Positions 54,027 to 63,031 of a DNA stretch of 64,000 nucleotides are shown here, piece by piece. A program made the position numbers and the translations under genes. How positions within the stretch are numbered: position 1 is the first letter of the stretch; each line of letters begins with the position of its first letter. The stretch comes from Clostridium oryzae (GTDB lineage: Bacteria > Bacillota > Clostridia > Clostridiales > Clostridiaceae). The stretch is taken from contig NZ_MZGV01000022.1 in the NCBI RefSeq assembly GCF_002029235.1, positions 1 to 64,000 of the forward strand, read 5' to 3'. The notes beneath the pieces were generated by a model. That model ran no database searches. It had not been told where the DNA came from and saw only the letters and a program-made list of their open reading frames with translations.

Positions 54027-54706
54027 TCCTTATCCCATACATACCCGATTCCCCTAATATTTTTAATTATTTCTGGAGTTGCGGGGTTTTTTTCAATTTT
54101 TTCACGTAATCGTCTTACATTTACGGCTACTGTATTTTCATCCACAAAATTTCCATCTATATCAAATAGCTTTTCTAATAACTGTTTCTTTGATAATATT
54201 TGTTTTGGATGTTCCATAAATATCTGCAACATTCTCCATTCATTTTTTGTCAACGAGACTACTTTATCCTCAATATATACTTTCATATCCATTAATGAAA
54301 ACTTTATGCTTTCTGATTTTATAAAATTAACATTCTCTTTATTCAACTTTTTAAAATAAGCTTGTACCTTCAAAGATAAGACTGCTAAGCTAAATGGTTT
54401 TGTGATATAATCGTCTGCACCTGCTTCATACCCCATTACCTGATCCATTTCCTGGTCTAATGCGGTAAGACAAATAACGTGAACTGTTTTACTCTTCTTC
54501 CTTATACATCTTATCCAATCTAGACTGTTTCCATCCTGCAATGTAATGTCACATATCATAAGCTGAATATAATTATCTCGAAATACTTCTTCTGCCTGCC
54601 GTATATTAAAACACGAAAAAACCTGATAGCCTTCTTTATTCAATGTAAATGTAATACCTCGATTTACACTTTGTTCATCTTCAAGAAGTAATATGTTCTT
54701 AATCAT
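54011..54706 (-). CDS. OmpR-family response regulator
   Basis: Regulator of 231 residues: receiver domain with acidic ED at 9-11, phosphoacceptor Asp53 (LMICDITLQDGN), Lys in YITKPFSL, and a C-terminal winged helix (about 130-225) with NEWRMLQIFM and VAVNVRRLREKI. It is the first gene of a RR-HK unit followed by an ABC exporter. A similar RR-HK-FtsX arrangement recurs at the right end of the window. Confidence 0.93.
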   Translation of the reverse strand: MIKNILLLEDEQSVNRGITFTLNKEGYQVFSCFNIRQAEEVFRDNYIQLMICDITLQDGNSLDWIRCIRKKSKTVHVICLTALDQEMDQVMGYEAGADDYITKPFSLAVLSLKVQAYFKKLNKENVNFIKSESIKFSLMDMKVYIEDKVVSLTKNEWRMLQIFMEHPKQILSKKQLLEKLFDIDGNFVDENTVAVNVRRLREKIEKNPATPEIIKNIRGIGYVWDKECMKE

Positions 54707-54874
54707 ATATTTGTCTCACCTTGCTTACCTGACTAGATAATACCATTACTCAAATACTGAAAGAAATAATGTTTTTAAGTTTTTAATCATCTCGTTTTTC
54801 TTCCACTATATTACATCCCATTATACAATATATTTATGATATTTATCAACTTATTACTTCTATCATAACTAAAG

Positions 54875-54912
54875 AAAAAAAGTCCCTCAAACACAAGGTT
54901 TAGGGAACTTTT
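54875..54912 (-). terminator. Terminator of the sulfotransferase-like gene
   Basis: An AAAAAGTtCCCT / AGGGACTTTTT stem with a loop of about 13 nt ends in a run of U on the minus strand, directly after the gene's stop codon. It closes the cysD-cysNC-sulfotransferase operon. Confidence 0.9.
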
Positions 54913-54914
54913 TA

Positions 54915-56099
54915 TTAATGCTTCCTCATCAAATATCTTTTTATATTTTTTCCGATTTTCAAAAGGATTCTTTCTTCTGCATTTTTTAATTTTTTCTGTG
55001 TTTCTCTTAGTTTTTTTTCTGCTTCTATTAGATAACCTTGGTTTTTTTTCGATTTTTCAATCATTTCATCAAGTTTATGCTGCTGCAAAGCTATTATCTT
55101 ACCACAAACAAATACCAATTCCTCAGTACTGTATAGACTAATTTTTTTACTATCATTTGCTTCTATAGTATTCATAAACAGAATTCCATTTTCTCTTTTA
55201 AGATAATCACGAGCAACTGAACTATTTCCCTCAGCATATTGCTCTAAGAATTTTAGCTGTTCATCATAACTAAAATATTTACATTCTTTAAAACCTACGT
55301 TCTGAAGCATTTCCGTCTGAACTTCCGCTAACAATGGAACTATAAAATTGAACTTATTCTTATACTCCGGCATATGATTAAGTATGCGCTTTACTTCCAA
55401 AGGACTCCCTGAAAGACTTACATTATATACCTTATCCATATTTTGATATTCATCTGTAAGCTGCAGGTTAATGGCTTCCAAGAAATCTGAAATAATTGAG
55501 TTATTTGTCCCCCTATACTGCTGCTTCTCATATACTCTGACAATAATATTATCTTTTCCTATCACATTAGCAATTCTATTAAGATATGCGGAGTAATCCA
55601 ATGCACAATTCTTATATCTTCCATTTGAAATATATTCATCAAACGAAAGTGTCCAAGTTTCCTTCACCAATTGAGCCCAGTAGGACTGAATAAACAAGTC
55701 CTGTCTTCTAAGATAAACAATGATTTTTAAATCTATCTTTCTATCTTCCAGCTGTCTTTCTAGATTTTTCCAAAACTCTTCCTTTGCTCCTCCACCATTC
55801 CAAATCCCCTCATCCGAAATAATAATATTGGAAAACCGTTTTGCAATTTCAGATATTTTATCCAAGCCCTTAGCCACTAATTCTTCTTCTTTGCCAACAA
55901 GTCTATTCTTTTTCTCATCATAAATTTTCTGAACAAGAAAATGTGCGTTTCTATTGTATCCAATTCCAGGAAAGCTCATTCCTAAATCAGGGTAACAATA
56001 TCCTTTACTCTCAAGCAATTTTCTATTTCCAGCCATGAAATATTGTATTGCACTAGTACCTGTTTTAGGGGTACCTATATGTAAATATACTGTAGACAT
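54915..56099 (-). CDS. Sulfotransferase-like protein (PAPS-dependent, putative)
   Basis: A 394-residue protein. It opens with VYLHIGTPKTGTSAIQYF, whose PKTGTS (11-16) is the 5'-phosphosulfate-binding loop of sulfotransferases. The stretch IIVYLRRQDLFIQSYWAQ (127-144) has the Arg and Ser spacing of the 3'-phosphate-binding motif. The C-terminal 60 residues are a charged coiled coil ending in a basic tail. No signal peptide or membrane helix is seen. It follows cysNC by 18 nt, so PAPS supply and use appear to be encoded in one operon. The acceptor is unknown: a glycan, lipid or small secreted molecule is most likely. NodH-like sulfotransferases are the nearest functional analogy. Confidence 0.78.
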   Translation of the reverse strand: MSTVYLHIGTPKTGTSAIQYFMAGNRKLLESKGYCYPDLGMSFPGIGYNRNAHFLVQKIYDEKKNRLVGKEEELVAKGLDKISEIAKRFSNIIISDEGIWNGGGAKEEFWKNLERQLEDRKIDLKIIVYLRRQDLFIQSYWAQLVKETWTLSFDEYISNGRYKNCALDYSAYLNRIANVIGKDNIIVRVYEKQQYRGTNNSIISDFLEAINLQLTDEYQNMDKVYNVSLSGSPLEVKRILNHMPEYKNKFNFIVPLLAEVQTEMLQNVGFKECKYFSYDEQLKFLEQYAEGNSSVARDYLKRENGILFMNTIEANDSKKISLYSTEELVFVCGKIIALQQHKLDEMIEKSKKNQGYLIEAEKKLRETQKKLKNAEERILLKIGKNIKRYLMRKH

Positions 56100-56117
56100 A
56101 AAATGTTTCTCCTTAAA

Positions 56118-57944
56118 TTATAAATATCTCCTTAGTTCATTCATTACAAAATCACTAGCTTCTTCAATTGATAATTCACTTGTATCTATTGTAATATTGG
56201 GATTTACCGGAACTTCATAAGCACTTGAAATACCAGTAAAATTAGGTATTTCACCATTTCTTGCCTTTTTATATAATCCCTTCACATCTCTTCTTTCACA
56301 TTCTTCAACAGAAGTACTAACATATACTTCAATAAAGTCATCACTACCGATTATTTCCTTTGCATTTACCCTGTCTCTCTCATATGGTGAAACAAACGAT
56401 GCTATAACAATCAAGCCCGCATCATTCATAAGCTTTGCAACTTCTGCAATTCTGCGAATATTTTCAATTCTATCGGCTTCTTTAAAGCCAAGATTTTTAT
56501 TAAGTCCCAACCGAACATTATCACCGTCAAGTGTCATAGTATGCTTACCAACAGCAAAAAGTCGTTTTTCAATTTCATTTGCTATTGTAGATTTACCTGC
56601 ACCTGAAAGTCCTGTAAGCCAAATCGTTTTTGCCTTCTGCCCCTTTTGGTTCGATCTCTGCTTCCTAGTAACATCCATCGTATACCATGTAAGATTATCT
56701 GATCTGCTTAATCTATGCAATACCACCCCACAGGCAGAGGTCATGTGAGATAAACGGTCAACTAAAATAAATGAACCTAATGCAAGATTATTACTAAACT
56801 CATCAAATACAATTTTTTCTGAAACAGAGATATCACAAACAGCTATTTCATTCTTATAGATTGAATCAACCGAAACTTCATTTCCTGTATTAACATCAAT
56901 CTTATATTTGATATTCATTACTACTGCCGGAACTTTTTTTGTGCCTATCTTTAATAAATAATTTTTTCCTGTAGCAAGGTTTGTATCATCCATCCATAGC
57001 AGTTTCACAGTAAATAGATTTCCAACTAGTGGCTTACAACCGCTTGCAAGCACACAGCCTCTAGAAACGTCTACTTCTCTGTCTAATTGAATAGTAACTG
57101 CTCTTCCCTTGTCAGCAGCTTGGACATTAGCACCACAGTTGATAATTTCTTGTACATTTGCTCTTTCATTTGATGGAAGTGCAATAACTTCATCTCCAAT
57201 TTTAATCTTCCCAGATTCAATTTGGCCCTGAAAACCTCTAAATGTATGATTAGGACGGCAGACCCTCTGAACAGGCATTGTAAAACCTTTTTCACCATCT
57301 ACAGAGTCTATGTCAACATTCTCTAAATATGATAGTAATGTTTCTTCTTTATACCAGCCCATATGCATTGAAGGCTTAGTTATATTATCTCCTTCAGTTG
57401 CTGAAACAGGAATTATTTTCACTGATTCATAATCAAATTCTGCTAAAAGCATTTTTATTTCTCTTTTAATTTTTTCAAACCTACTGCTGTCATAGTCAAT
57501 AAGGTCCATTTTATTGACTGCAAAAACAAAATGCTTAATTCCCATGAGTGAACATATTCTAGCATGTCGTCTTGTCTGAATCAGAACACCTTTAGTAGCA
57601 TCAATAAGAATAACTGCTAACTCAGCAAAAGATGCACCTACTGCCATATTCCTAGTATATTCTTCATGGCCTGGAGTATCTGCTACAATAAAGGATCTAT
57701 GATCTGTTGTAAAATATCTGTAGGCAACATCGATAGTAATTCCCTGTTCTCTTTCTGCCATAAGTCCGTCTAGAAGTAATGAATAATCAATAGCCCCTCC
57801 CCTAGAACCAACTTTACTATCTAATTCCAAGGCTCTTTTCTGATCTGTGAATAAAAGTTTTGCATCATAAAGCATGTGACCGATAAGCGTTGATTTACCA
57901 TCATCAACACTTCCACAAGTAATAAATTTCAGAAGTCCCTTCAT
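56118..57944 (-). CDS. cysNC: Bifunctional sulfate adenylyltransferase large subunit / APS kinase
   Basis: Fused enzyme of 608 residues. The CysN GTPase part has G1 GSVDDGKST (11-19), G3 ADTPGHE (88-94) and G4 NKMD (144-147), followed by EF-Tu-like beta domains to about 425. The CysC part starts near 435 with P-loop GLSGAGKST (445-453) and contains FVSPYERDR. Together with CysD it makes APS from sulfate and ATP, and then PAPS. The same fusion is called NodQ in rhizobia. It begins one nucleotide after cysD and is followed by a sulfotransferase-like gene. Confidence 0.95.
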   Translation of the reverse strand: MKGLLKFITCGSVDDGKSTLIGHMLYDAKLLFTDQKRALELDSKVGSRGGAIDYSLLLDGLMAEREQGITIDVAYRYFTTDHRSFIVADTPGHEEYTRNMAVGASFAELAVILIDATKGVLIQTRRHARICSLMGIKHFVFAVNKMDLIDYDSSRFEKIKREIKMLLAEFDYESVKIIPVSATEGDNITKPSMHMGWYKEETLLSYLENVDIDSVDGEKGFTMPVQRVCRPNHTFRGFQGQIESGKIKIGDEVIALPSNERANVQEIINCGANVQAADKGRAVTIQLDREVDVSRGCVLASGCKPLVGNLFTVKLLWMDDTNLATGKNYLLKIGTKKVPAVVMNIKYKIDVNTGNEVSVDSIYKNEIAVCDISVSEKIVFDEFSNNLALGSFILVDRLSHMTSACGVVLHRLSRSDNLTWYTMDVTRKQRSNQKGQKAKTIWLTGLSGAGKSTIANEIEKRLFAVGKHTMTLDGDNVRLGLNKNLGFKEADRIENIRRIAEVAKLMNDAGLIVIASFVSPYERDRVNAKEIIGSDDFIEVYVSTSVEECERRDVKGLYKKARNGEIPNFTGISSAYEVPVNPNITIDTSELSIEEASDFVMNELRRYL

Positions 57945-58847
57945 TTAAAAGTACCCCTCCCTCTTTCTTTTTTCCATGCTTGCCGATCCGCCATCTTTAT
58001 CAATTACTCGGCTAGTTCTTTCTGACGTGACTGCACTAAGTGTCTCTTCAATAATCTCATCAAGAGTGGACGCATTGCTTTCTATTCCTCCTGTTAATGG
58101 ATAGCAGCCAAGTGTTCTGAAACGAACTTTCTTCATCTGTATCTCTTCACCCTCACGCAGCTTCATTCTGTCATCATCAACCATAATTATATTTCCATCA
58201 CGATATACAACAGGCCTTTTTGCGGCAAAATACAATGGAACGATTTCAATATTTTCTCTTTTTATATACTGCCAAATATCCTTTTCCGTCCAATTGGAAA
58301 TAGGAAAAACTCGAATACTCTCTTTTTGATTAATTTCTGTATTGTATAATTTCCACATCTCTGGTCTCTGATTCTTTGGATCCCATGCATGGTTTTCATC
58401 TCTAAATGAAAAAATACGTTCTTTTGCACGTGATTTTTCTTCATCACGTCTACCGCCTCCAAATGCAGCAGTAAATCCATACTTATTCAATGCCTGCTTT
58501 AACGCCTGAGTTTTCATGATATCAGTATAAGCAGCACCATGATCAAATGGATTAATGCCCTGCGCTACTCCCTCTTGATTGATATATTCTATCATCTCAA
58601 TTTCATATTTTTCAGCTACTTTATCTCTGAATTCAATCATCTGCCTAAATTTCCATGTAGTATTCACATGTAAAAATGGGAAAGGTGGTTTTTCCGGATA
58701 AAAAGCCTTTAGTGCAAGATGAAGCATTACTGATGAATCTTTACCAATCGAATACAGCATTACTGGTTTTTCACACTCGGCGGCTACCTCTCGCATAATA
58801 TATATCGCTTCTGCTTCAAGTTCATCTAAATGTGTCATTTCACTCAT
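57945..58847 (-). CDS. cysD: Sulfate adenylyltransferase small subunit
   Basis: ATP sulfurylase catalytic subunit of 300 residues from the PAPS-reductase-like/adenine nucleotide alpha hydrolase fold. The PP-loop is [17 protein letters not shown]; other conserved segments are [31 protein letters not shown] and [13 protein letters not shown]. The ATG at 58847 is chosen because AGGAGTG lies 8 nt upstream; an earlier in-frame ATG at 58868 lacks a site. It works with CysN. A 25-nt motif shared with the chrA upstream region lies about 75-100 nt before the start. Confidence 0.95.
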   Translation of the reverse strand: MSEMTHLDELEAEAIYIMREVAAECEKPVMLYSIGKDSSVMLHLALKAFYPEKPPFPFLHVNTTWKFRQMIEFRDKVAEKYEIEMIEYINQEGVAQGINPFDHGAAYTDIMKTQALKQALNKYGFTAAFGGGRRDEEKSRAKERIFSFRDENHAWDPKNQRPEMWKLYNTEINQKESIRVFPISNWTEKDIWQYIKRENIEIVPLYFAAKRPVVYRDGNIIMVDDDRMKLREGEEIQMKKVRFRTLGCYPLTGGIESNASTLDEIIEETLSAVTSERTSRVIDKDGGSASMEKRKREGYF

Positions 58848-58919
58848 TGCTTTCACTCCTGTTTTCATTTTTTTATCCCAAGTAACATATATTTTTCATA
58901 ATTAATATAATTAACATAA

Positions 58920-58944
58920 TAATTTGATAGAAATGTGTGAAATA
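58920..58944 (-). promoter_or_regulatory. Conserved upstream motif of the cysD operon
   Basis: On the plus strand this 25-mer contains AATTTGATAGAAAT followed by gTGTgAAaTA. It matches 60616-60640 upstream of the ChrA-family gene at 21 of 25 positions, in the same orientation relative to both genes. It is a probable binding site of a regulator that controls both units. Confidence 0.65.
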
Positions 58945-59026
58945 TTGTGAAAAATACGGATTTTGACACTCAATTTATTGCAAGCTTAAATCAATGAAAT
59001 TACCACACAAGTATCGCTTCAAAACA

Positions 59027-60502
59027 TCACATTATTATATTTCCAAATATAGCAGCAGCTGCTCCCACTATTAATAATCTTATTCCCATACTAACTTTCT
59101 TTACCTTAGAAAGATATTCATTGACAACATATAAGCCAACCAACTCCAACAGTATCCACTTTTGATCACCGTTGTATGAAAAACCAACCTTCATACACTG
59201 ATAAACAAATGCTAGTATAACATTCACCAATAAACCTGATATTATAGTCCTTATCCATCCTTTTAGAATTTTAAGTGCTTCTATACTCTCAAATTTCCGA
59301 AATATAAAATTCCCTAATGAAAATATCCCGCAAGATGCCGTTACACTACAGGTAAAACCAGCAAATGCTACTGCATATCCTACAATAATATCTCCTGATA
59401 ATCCATAGCCTATATAGTATCCAACCCCTGATAGAATCTTGCACAAAATCGAACCTGGCAGAGCATTTGCAATAAGAACTAAATGTCCATAAAATTCTTT
59501 ACGTGGAATCATACCATTTGAAACAAACATTCCATCTGCAATAGCAAGATACGCATCTCCTCCGCCAAAGGACATTAAGACAGATAAAAATCCTCTCCCA
59601 ATATATTCAAATGCACCTGAGAAAACCATTATTGCAAGAAGCAGAATTATTGTTTGAAATGACATCAACGTTCCTGTTTCACAAAGCAATGGTTTTATAG
59701 GTATCTTTTTAGATTTTCTTGTTCTATCAATGCTTTTTATAATGCCGACACACGAAAGTACAATCATTATTATTTGAACAAATCTATATATGTAAATACT
59801 ATCAATAATATTAGCAGCACCTACGCATAATAAGTATGTAATACTAACAAGTATTGATGCCGTGACGTTCATCATATTAAACTTGCAGCTTGTATAAAAA
59901 ATCACGAAAAATGATATTATTAGAATATTTATTGTAGAGACCGAAAAAATAGGTGTTTGACTGATTCCAAGAATACTATAAACGTTCTTTTCACATGACA
60001 AGAAAAATACTAGTATAATAATCATGATTGCACTTCCACTTTTGTAGGATTCCTTCCGTTCTACAACAGCTCCTTTTATATATTGAATTAACCCAGATAA
60101 TATAAATGCTATAATACCTATAGATGTAAACTCAATTTGTCTTATAATAGACTCATCTAGTTTGAATAATAGTGATGTCATCAAAACAGTTGTGACAAAT
60201 CCGGGCATTGCCATGAGTAACGCTGCAAGAAGCATTCCTTTAGCCCCCATGACTCTTCTTCCAATTGCTGCTGAAATTTTAACTGTTAATGCACCAGGAG
60301 TTATACTAGAAACTATAACATCCTCATCATATTCTTCTTTACTTACTAATTTGCTATCACCTACTACCTCCTGTTCAATTACGGGAATCAGAGCATTTCC
60401 TCCTCCAAATCCTATAAATCCAATCTTTAGTAAAGATAATAACCAACCATATTTTTTCCTGCTATTACTTCTTGTATGATCTATTAAGGAATCACTAATC
60501 AT
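59027..60502 (-). CDS. chrA: Chromate/sulfate transporter, ChrA (CHR) family, two-domain
   Basis: Membrane protein of 491 residues with two homologous CHR halves. The first has LKIGFIGFGGGNALIPVIEQEVV (about 25-47), the second LMSFGGGDAYLAIADGMFV (about 305-323). Each half has about six helices. ChrA proteins export chromate, and many homologues are thought to move sulfate or other oxyanions. Directly upstream of cysD in the same direction, and sharing its upstream motif, it is a good candidate for sulfate supply. The transported ion and direction are not shown by the sequence. Confidence 0.85.
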   Translation of the reverse strand: MISDSLIDHTRSNSRKKYGWLLSLLKIGFIGFGGGNALIPVIEQEVVGDSKLVSKEEYDEDVIVSSITPGALTVKISAAIGRRVMGAKGMLLAALLMAMPGFVTTVLMTSLLFKLDESIIRQIEFTSIGIIAFILSGLIQYIKGAVVERKESYKSGSAIMIIILVFFLSCEKNVYSILGISQTPIFSVSTINILIISFFVIFYTSCKFNMMNVTASILVSITYLLCVGAANIIDSIYIYRFVQIIMIVLSCVGIIKSIDRTRKSKKIPIKPLLCETGTLMSFQTIILLLAIMVFSGAFEYIGRGFLSVLMSFGGGDAYLAIADGMFVSNGMIPRKEFYGHLVLIANALPGSILCKILSGVGYYIGYGLSGDIIVGYAVAFAGFTCSVTASCGIFSLGNFIFRKFESIEALKILKGWIRTIISGLLVNVILAFVYQCMKVGFSYNGDQKWILLELVGLYVVNEYLSKVKKVSMGIRLLIVGAAAAIFGNIIM

Positions 60503-60529
60503 TCATACATTCCTTTCTTATGCATTACT

Positions 60530-60552
60530 TTGTAACCATTCAGAGGTTACAA
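60530..60552 (-). promoter_or_regulatory. Dyad in the leader of the ChrA-family gene
   Basis: A perfect inverted repeat with arms TTGTAACC and GGTTACAA and a 7-nt spacer lies 28 nt upstream of the start codon, downstream of a TATAAT-like -10 box near 60596-60601. It could be a repressor operator or an RNA hairpin. Confidence 0.5.
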
Positions 60553-60615
60553 TATTGATTAACACCAACGTAATTTACTCTGAGTCGATATATTATAATG
60601 TATAGCGTAACAAAG

Positions 60616-60640
60616 AAATTTGATAGAAATATGTAAAGTA
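60616..60640 (-). promoter_or_regulatory. Conserved upstream motif of the ChrA-family gene
   Basis: This is the second copy of the 25-nt motif found at 58920-58944. It ends about 15-20 nt upstream of the minus-strand TATAAT. No good -35 box is present, which suits binding of an activator at this position. Confidence 0.65.
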
Positions 60641-60664
60641 CTTTAGATTGTAATCCTTCAAAAA

Positions 60665-60692
60665 ACAAAAAAAGCAGCCTGCCAGCTGCTTG
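60665..60692 (-). terminator. Terminator of the second RR-HK unit
   Basis: A 7-bp stem AAGCAGC / GCTGCTT with inner pairing is followed on the minus strand by TTTTTTT. It lies 45 nt past the kinase stop codon. Confidence 0.92.
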
Positions 60693-60736
60693 AAGATAAT
60701 ATTTATTCTATAAAATAGTTTCATATTATCAGTAAT

Positions 60737-62209
60737 TTACAAATTCAATTTTTTTAATCTTATATTGAATTCAACACCCTTTTCCTTATTTTCTACATTA
60801 CATATTCCATGGTGCTGATCAATAATACTTTTTACGATATAAAGTCCGAGACCGACATTCTTCTGGTTTGCATTAAATTTTTTACATTTACTTTGCTGAT
60901 AATAATTTAACCATATTTTATCCATATCCTTATCCTCAATTTTACTTCCTTCATTATACACAGAAAGAATAATTTCACTATCTTTAGTATATAATTTTAC
61001 TTTTATCTCACTGCCATTCTTTGTATGCTCATAAGCGTTTAGTAGATAATTGTTTATTGCTTTTTCAAGGTATCTACCATTGCCCATTACAAAGCAATCT
61101 TTCTCAATATCAGTACCACAGTGAATTTGTTTCTGCAGAAATACTGCTTCATACTTCAATAACAGTTTCTTTGTGATTTCCGTTATATTGATTTCTTCCA
61201 TTTCCATATGGTTCAAACTATTTTCAACAAACGAAACCTCAAGCATCTCACTAACCATTCTACTCATTTTATCAGTTTCTTCCAATATGGAGTTAAAATA
61301 GTATTCTTTATCAACCTTGTCATCCATTTCCATTATGATTTCAACTTGACTTGAAATAATTGCTAAAGGTGTCTTTAATTCATGAGACATATTACTCACA
61401 AAGTTTCTTCGCATTTCCGTCATTTCAGTCATATTGCAATTTTCCTCTAAAAGAATATAATTATAATTTTCCAGATCATTTATATACCTCTGCATCTGTT
61501 CTGACATTCTATTAATGCTTTTTGAAAGACTTCCGATTTCACCAAAATATTTATCTTCTTGAATTTGCTCAGAAAAATCCATTTGAGAAATTTTGTTTGC
61601 TACAATATCAATTTTTTTGATTGGTTTTGTAATTTTATCTGTCAGAAAAAATATCAAAACTCCACCAACCAGAATCAGAACAATTAATATCAATATTAAA
61701 AACTTCTCTGAATACTCCAGTTCATTCTTTAGCTGACTAGTATATTCATATATATATATATAATAATCTCGTCCACCCTGTTTTATAATGCCATACAAAT
61801 CAATATTATGGTTATTATTATAATTTGCTTCTGGCTCACGAGAAAATTTTCCCATATGCAAATTATGTTCCATTACTCTATAGTTTCCATTCCTAATTTT
61901 CTCATTTGAATGACCCTGGATTGTTGAATAAATAACATCTATAACACCATAATAGTCGTTTGTGGCTACAACAAATCGGAACCCATCATCCTCATATTTA
62001 CTAATCATTCGTGTATTATTTTTCTCTAATTTTTTAAGATTTATTTTGTACAGTTCACTAAAGGCCTTATTCATCTTTCTACGATCGCAATTGATATAAT
62101 AATCTTTTCCAAATAGAATAAAAAGCAAAGCAGCACCACCAACGACAGCAATAAAAAATACGCTCTCAATTACAATGAATTTTGTTCTTATAGAATTCCA
62201 TCTCATCAT
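60737..62209 (-). CDS. Sensor histidine kinase
   Basis: Membrane kinase of 490 residues: TM1 (about 12-33), an extracytoplasmic sensor of about 135 residues, TM2 (about 169-190), HAMP (about 192-245), HisKA with His276 (FVSNMSHELKTPLAII) and HATPase_c with NYLLNAYEHTKNG and VGLGLYIVKSI. It starts immediately after the stop codon of its regulator gene. The sensor is larger than that of the kinase at 52.8-54.0 kb. Together with the adjacent FtsX-type gene it forms a second RR-HK-exporter module. Confidence 0.92.
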   Translation of the reverse strand: MMRWNSIRTKFIVIESVFFIAVVGGAALLFILFGKDYYINCDRRKMNKAFSELYKINLKKLEKNNTRMISKYEDDGFRFVVATNDYYGVIDVIYSTIQGHSNEKIRNGNYRVMEHNLHMGKFSREPEANYNNNHNIDLYGIIKQGGRDYYIYIYEYTSQLKNELEYSEKFLILILIVLILVGGVLIFFLTDKITKPIKKIDIVANKISQMDFSEQIQEDKYFGEIGSLSKSINRMSEQMQRYINDLENYNYILLEENCNMTEMTEMRRNFVSNMSHELKTPLAIISSQVEIIMEMDDKVDKEYYFNSILEETDKMSRMVSEMLEVSFVENSLNHMEMEEINITEITKKLLLKYEAVFLQKQIHCGTDIEKDCFVMGNGRYLEKAINNYLLNAYEHTKNGSEIKVKLYTKDSEIILSVYNEGSKIEDKDMDKIWLNYYQQSKCKKFNANQKNVGLGLYIVKSIIDQHHGICNVENKEKGVEFNIRLKKLNL

Positions 62210-62890
62210 CTACACCTCAAACCGATATCCTACACCATAAATTGATTTGATATATGGGTATCTATCTGTGAGTTTTGCCCTCAACTGTTTCACAATAGTG
62301 TCTACCGTCCTTACTTCTCCATCATAATCATATCCCCACACAGCATCCAATATCTGCTCCCTGGTTAAAACCATATTTGCATTATCAACAAAGTAAGACA
62401 GCAGTTCATATTCCTTAGGCGTTGTCTGAATAATTTGATTATCTAACATAACCTGCTGAGATTCTGCGACAATTTTTAAAGCACCTCCAAATTTTACAGA
62501 TACAACGCTACTGCTCGTCCTTTTTAATATTGCATTTATATGCGCCTTCAGAAGACTGAGCTTGAAGGGTTTTGTAATATAATCATCCGATCCTTTATCA
62601 AAGGCACACAACTGATCCTCTTCTCCACTTTTGGCAGTCAACATAATAACTGGCACCTCTGAATTAATTCTGAGCTCATCTAGCACTTCATAACCATTCA
62701 ATTCTGGCATCATTACATCAAGTATAACCAAATCTACGATAGTATTATTATCATAGAAGGCTTCTAATGCCTGTCTACCATTTTGAGCAGAAAGCACTTC
62801 ATACCCGCTTAACTTCAGATATTCAATTACTGTCGTTCTCAATTTGCTCTCATCTTCAGCTAATAATATTACATTCTTTCCATTATCCAT
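62210..62890 (-). CDS. OmpR-family response regulator
   Basis: Regulator of 226 residues: receiver domain with AEDE at 11-14, phosphoacceptor Asp58 (LVILDVMMPELNG), Lys in YITKPFKL, and a C-terminal winged helix (about 130-225) with EYELLSYFV and RTVDTIVKQLRAKL. It is directly followed by its kinase gene with no gap. It likely controls the FtsX-type transporter encoded upstream. Confidence 0.93.
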   Translation of the reverse strand: MDNGKNVILLAEDESKLRTTVIEYLKLSGYEVLSAQNGRQALEAFYDNNTIVDLVILDVMMPELNGYEVLDELRINSEVPVIMLTAKSGEEDQLCAFDKGSDDYITKPFKLSLLKAHINAILKRTSSSVVSVKFGGALKIVAESQQVMLDNQIIQTTPKEYELLSYFVDNANMVLTREQILDAVWGYDYDGEVRTVDTIVKQLRAKLTDRYPYIKSIYGVGYRFEV

Positions 62891-63031
62891 CTTTTCGTCT
62901 TCTCATCCTCATTACATATATTTTAAATTATAAATAATAGTATTATACCTTAAAAATATGATGGAATTATGACAAATCTCATCTTCTGTGACAAAATTCA
63001 TAATAATATCATTGCATAGGTAACTTTTATA

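Noticed and set aside
49575-54706. Assignment as a bacitracin (BceRS-BceAB) module
   Set aside because: The permease is about 150 residues longer than BceB, has two FtsX triplets with two large loops, and the kinase has a sizeable outer loop unlike BceS; a MacB/YtrF-like type is the safer call.
58848-59026. S-box, T-box or other sulfur-related riboswitch upstream of cysD
   Set aside because: No conserved riboswitch core could be found in the 179-nt gap; the only notable signal is the 25-nt motif shared with chrA.
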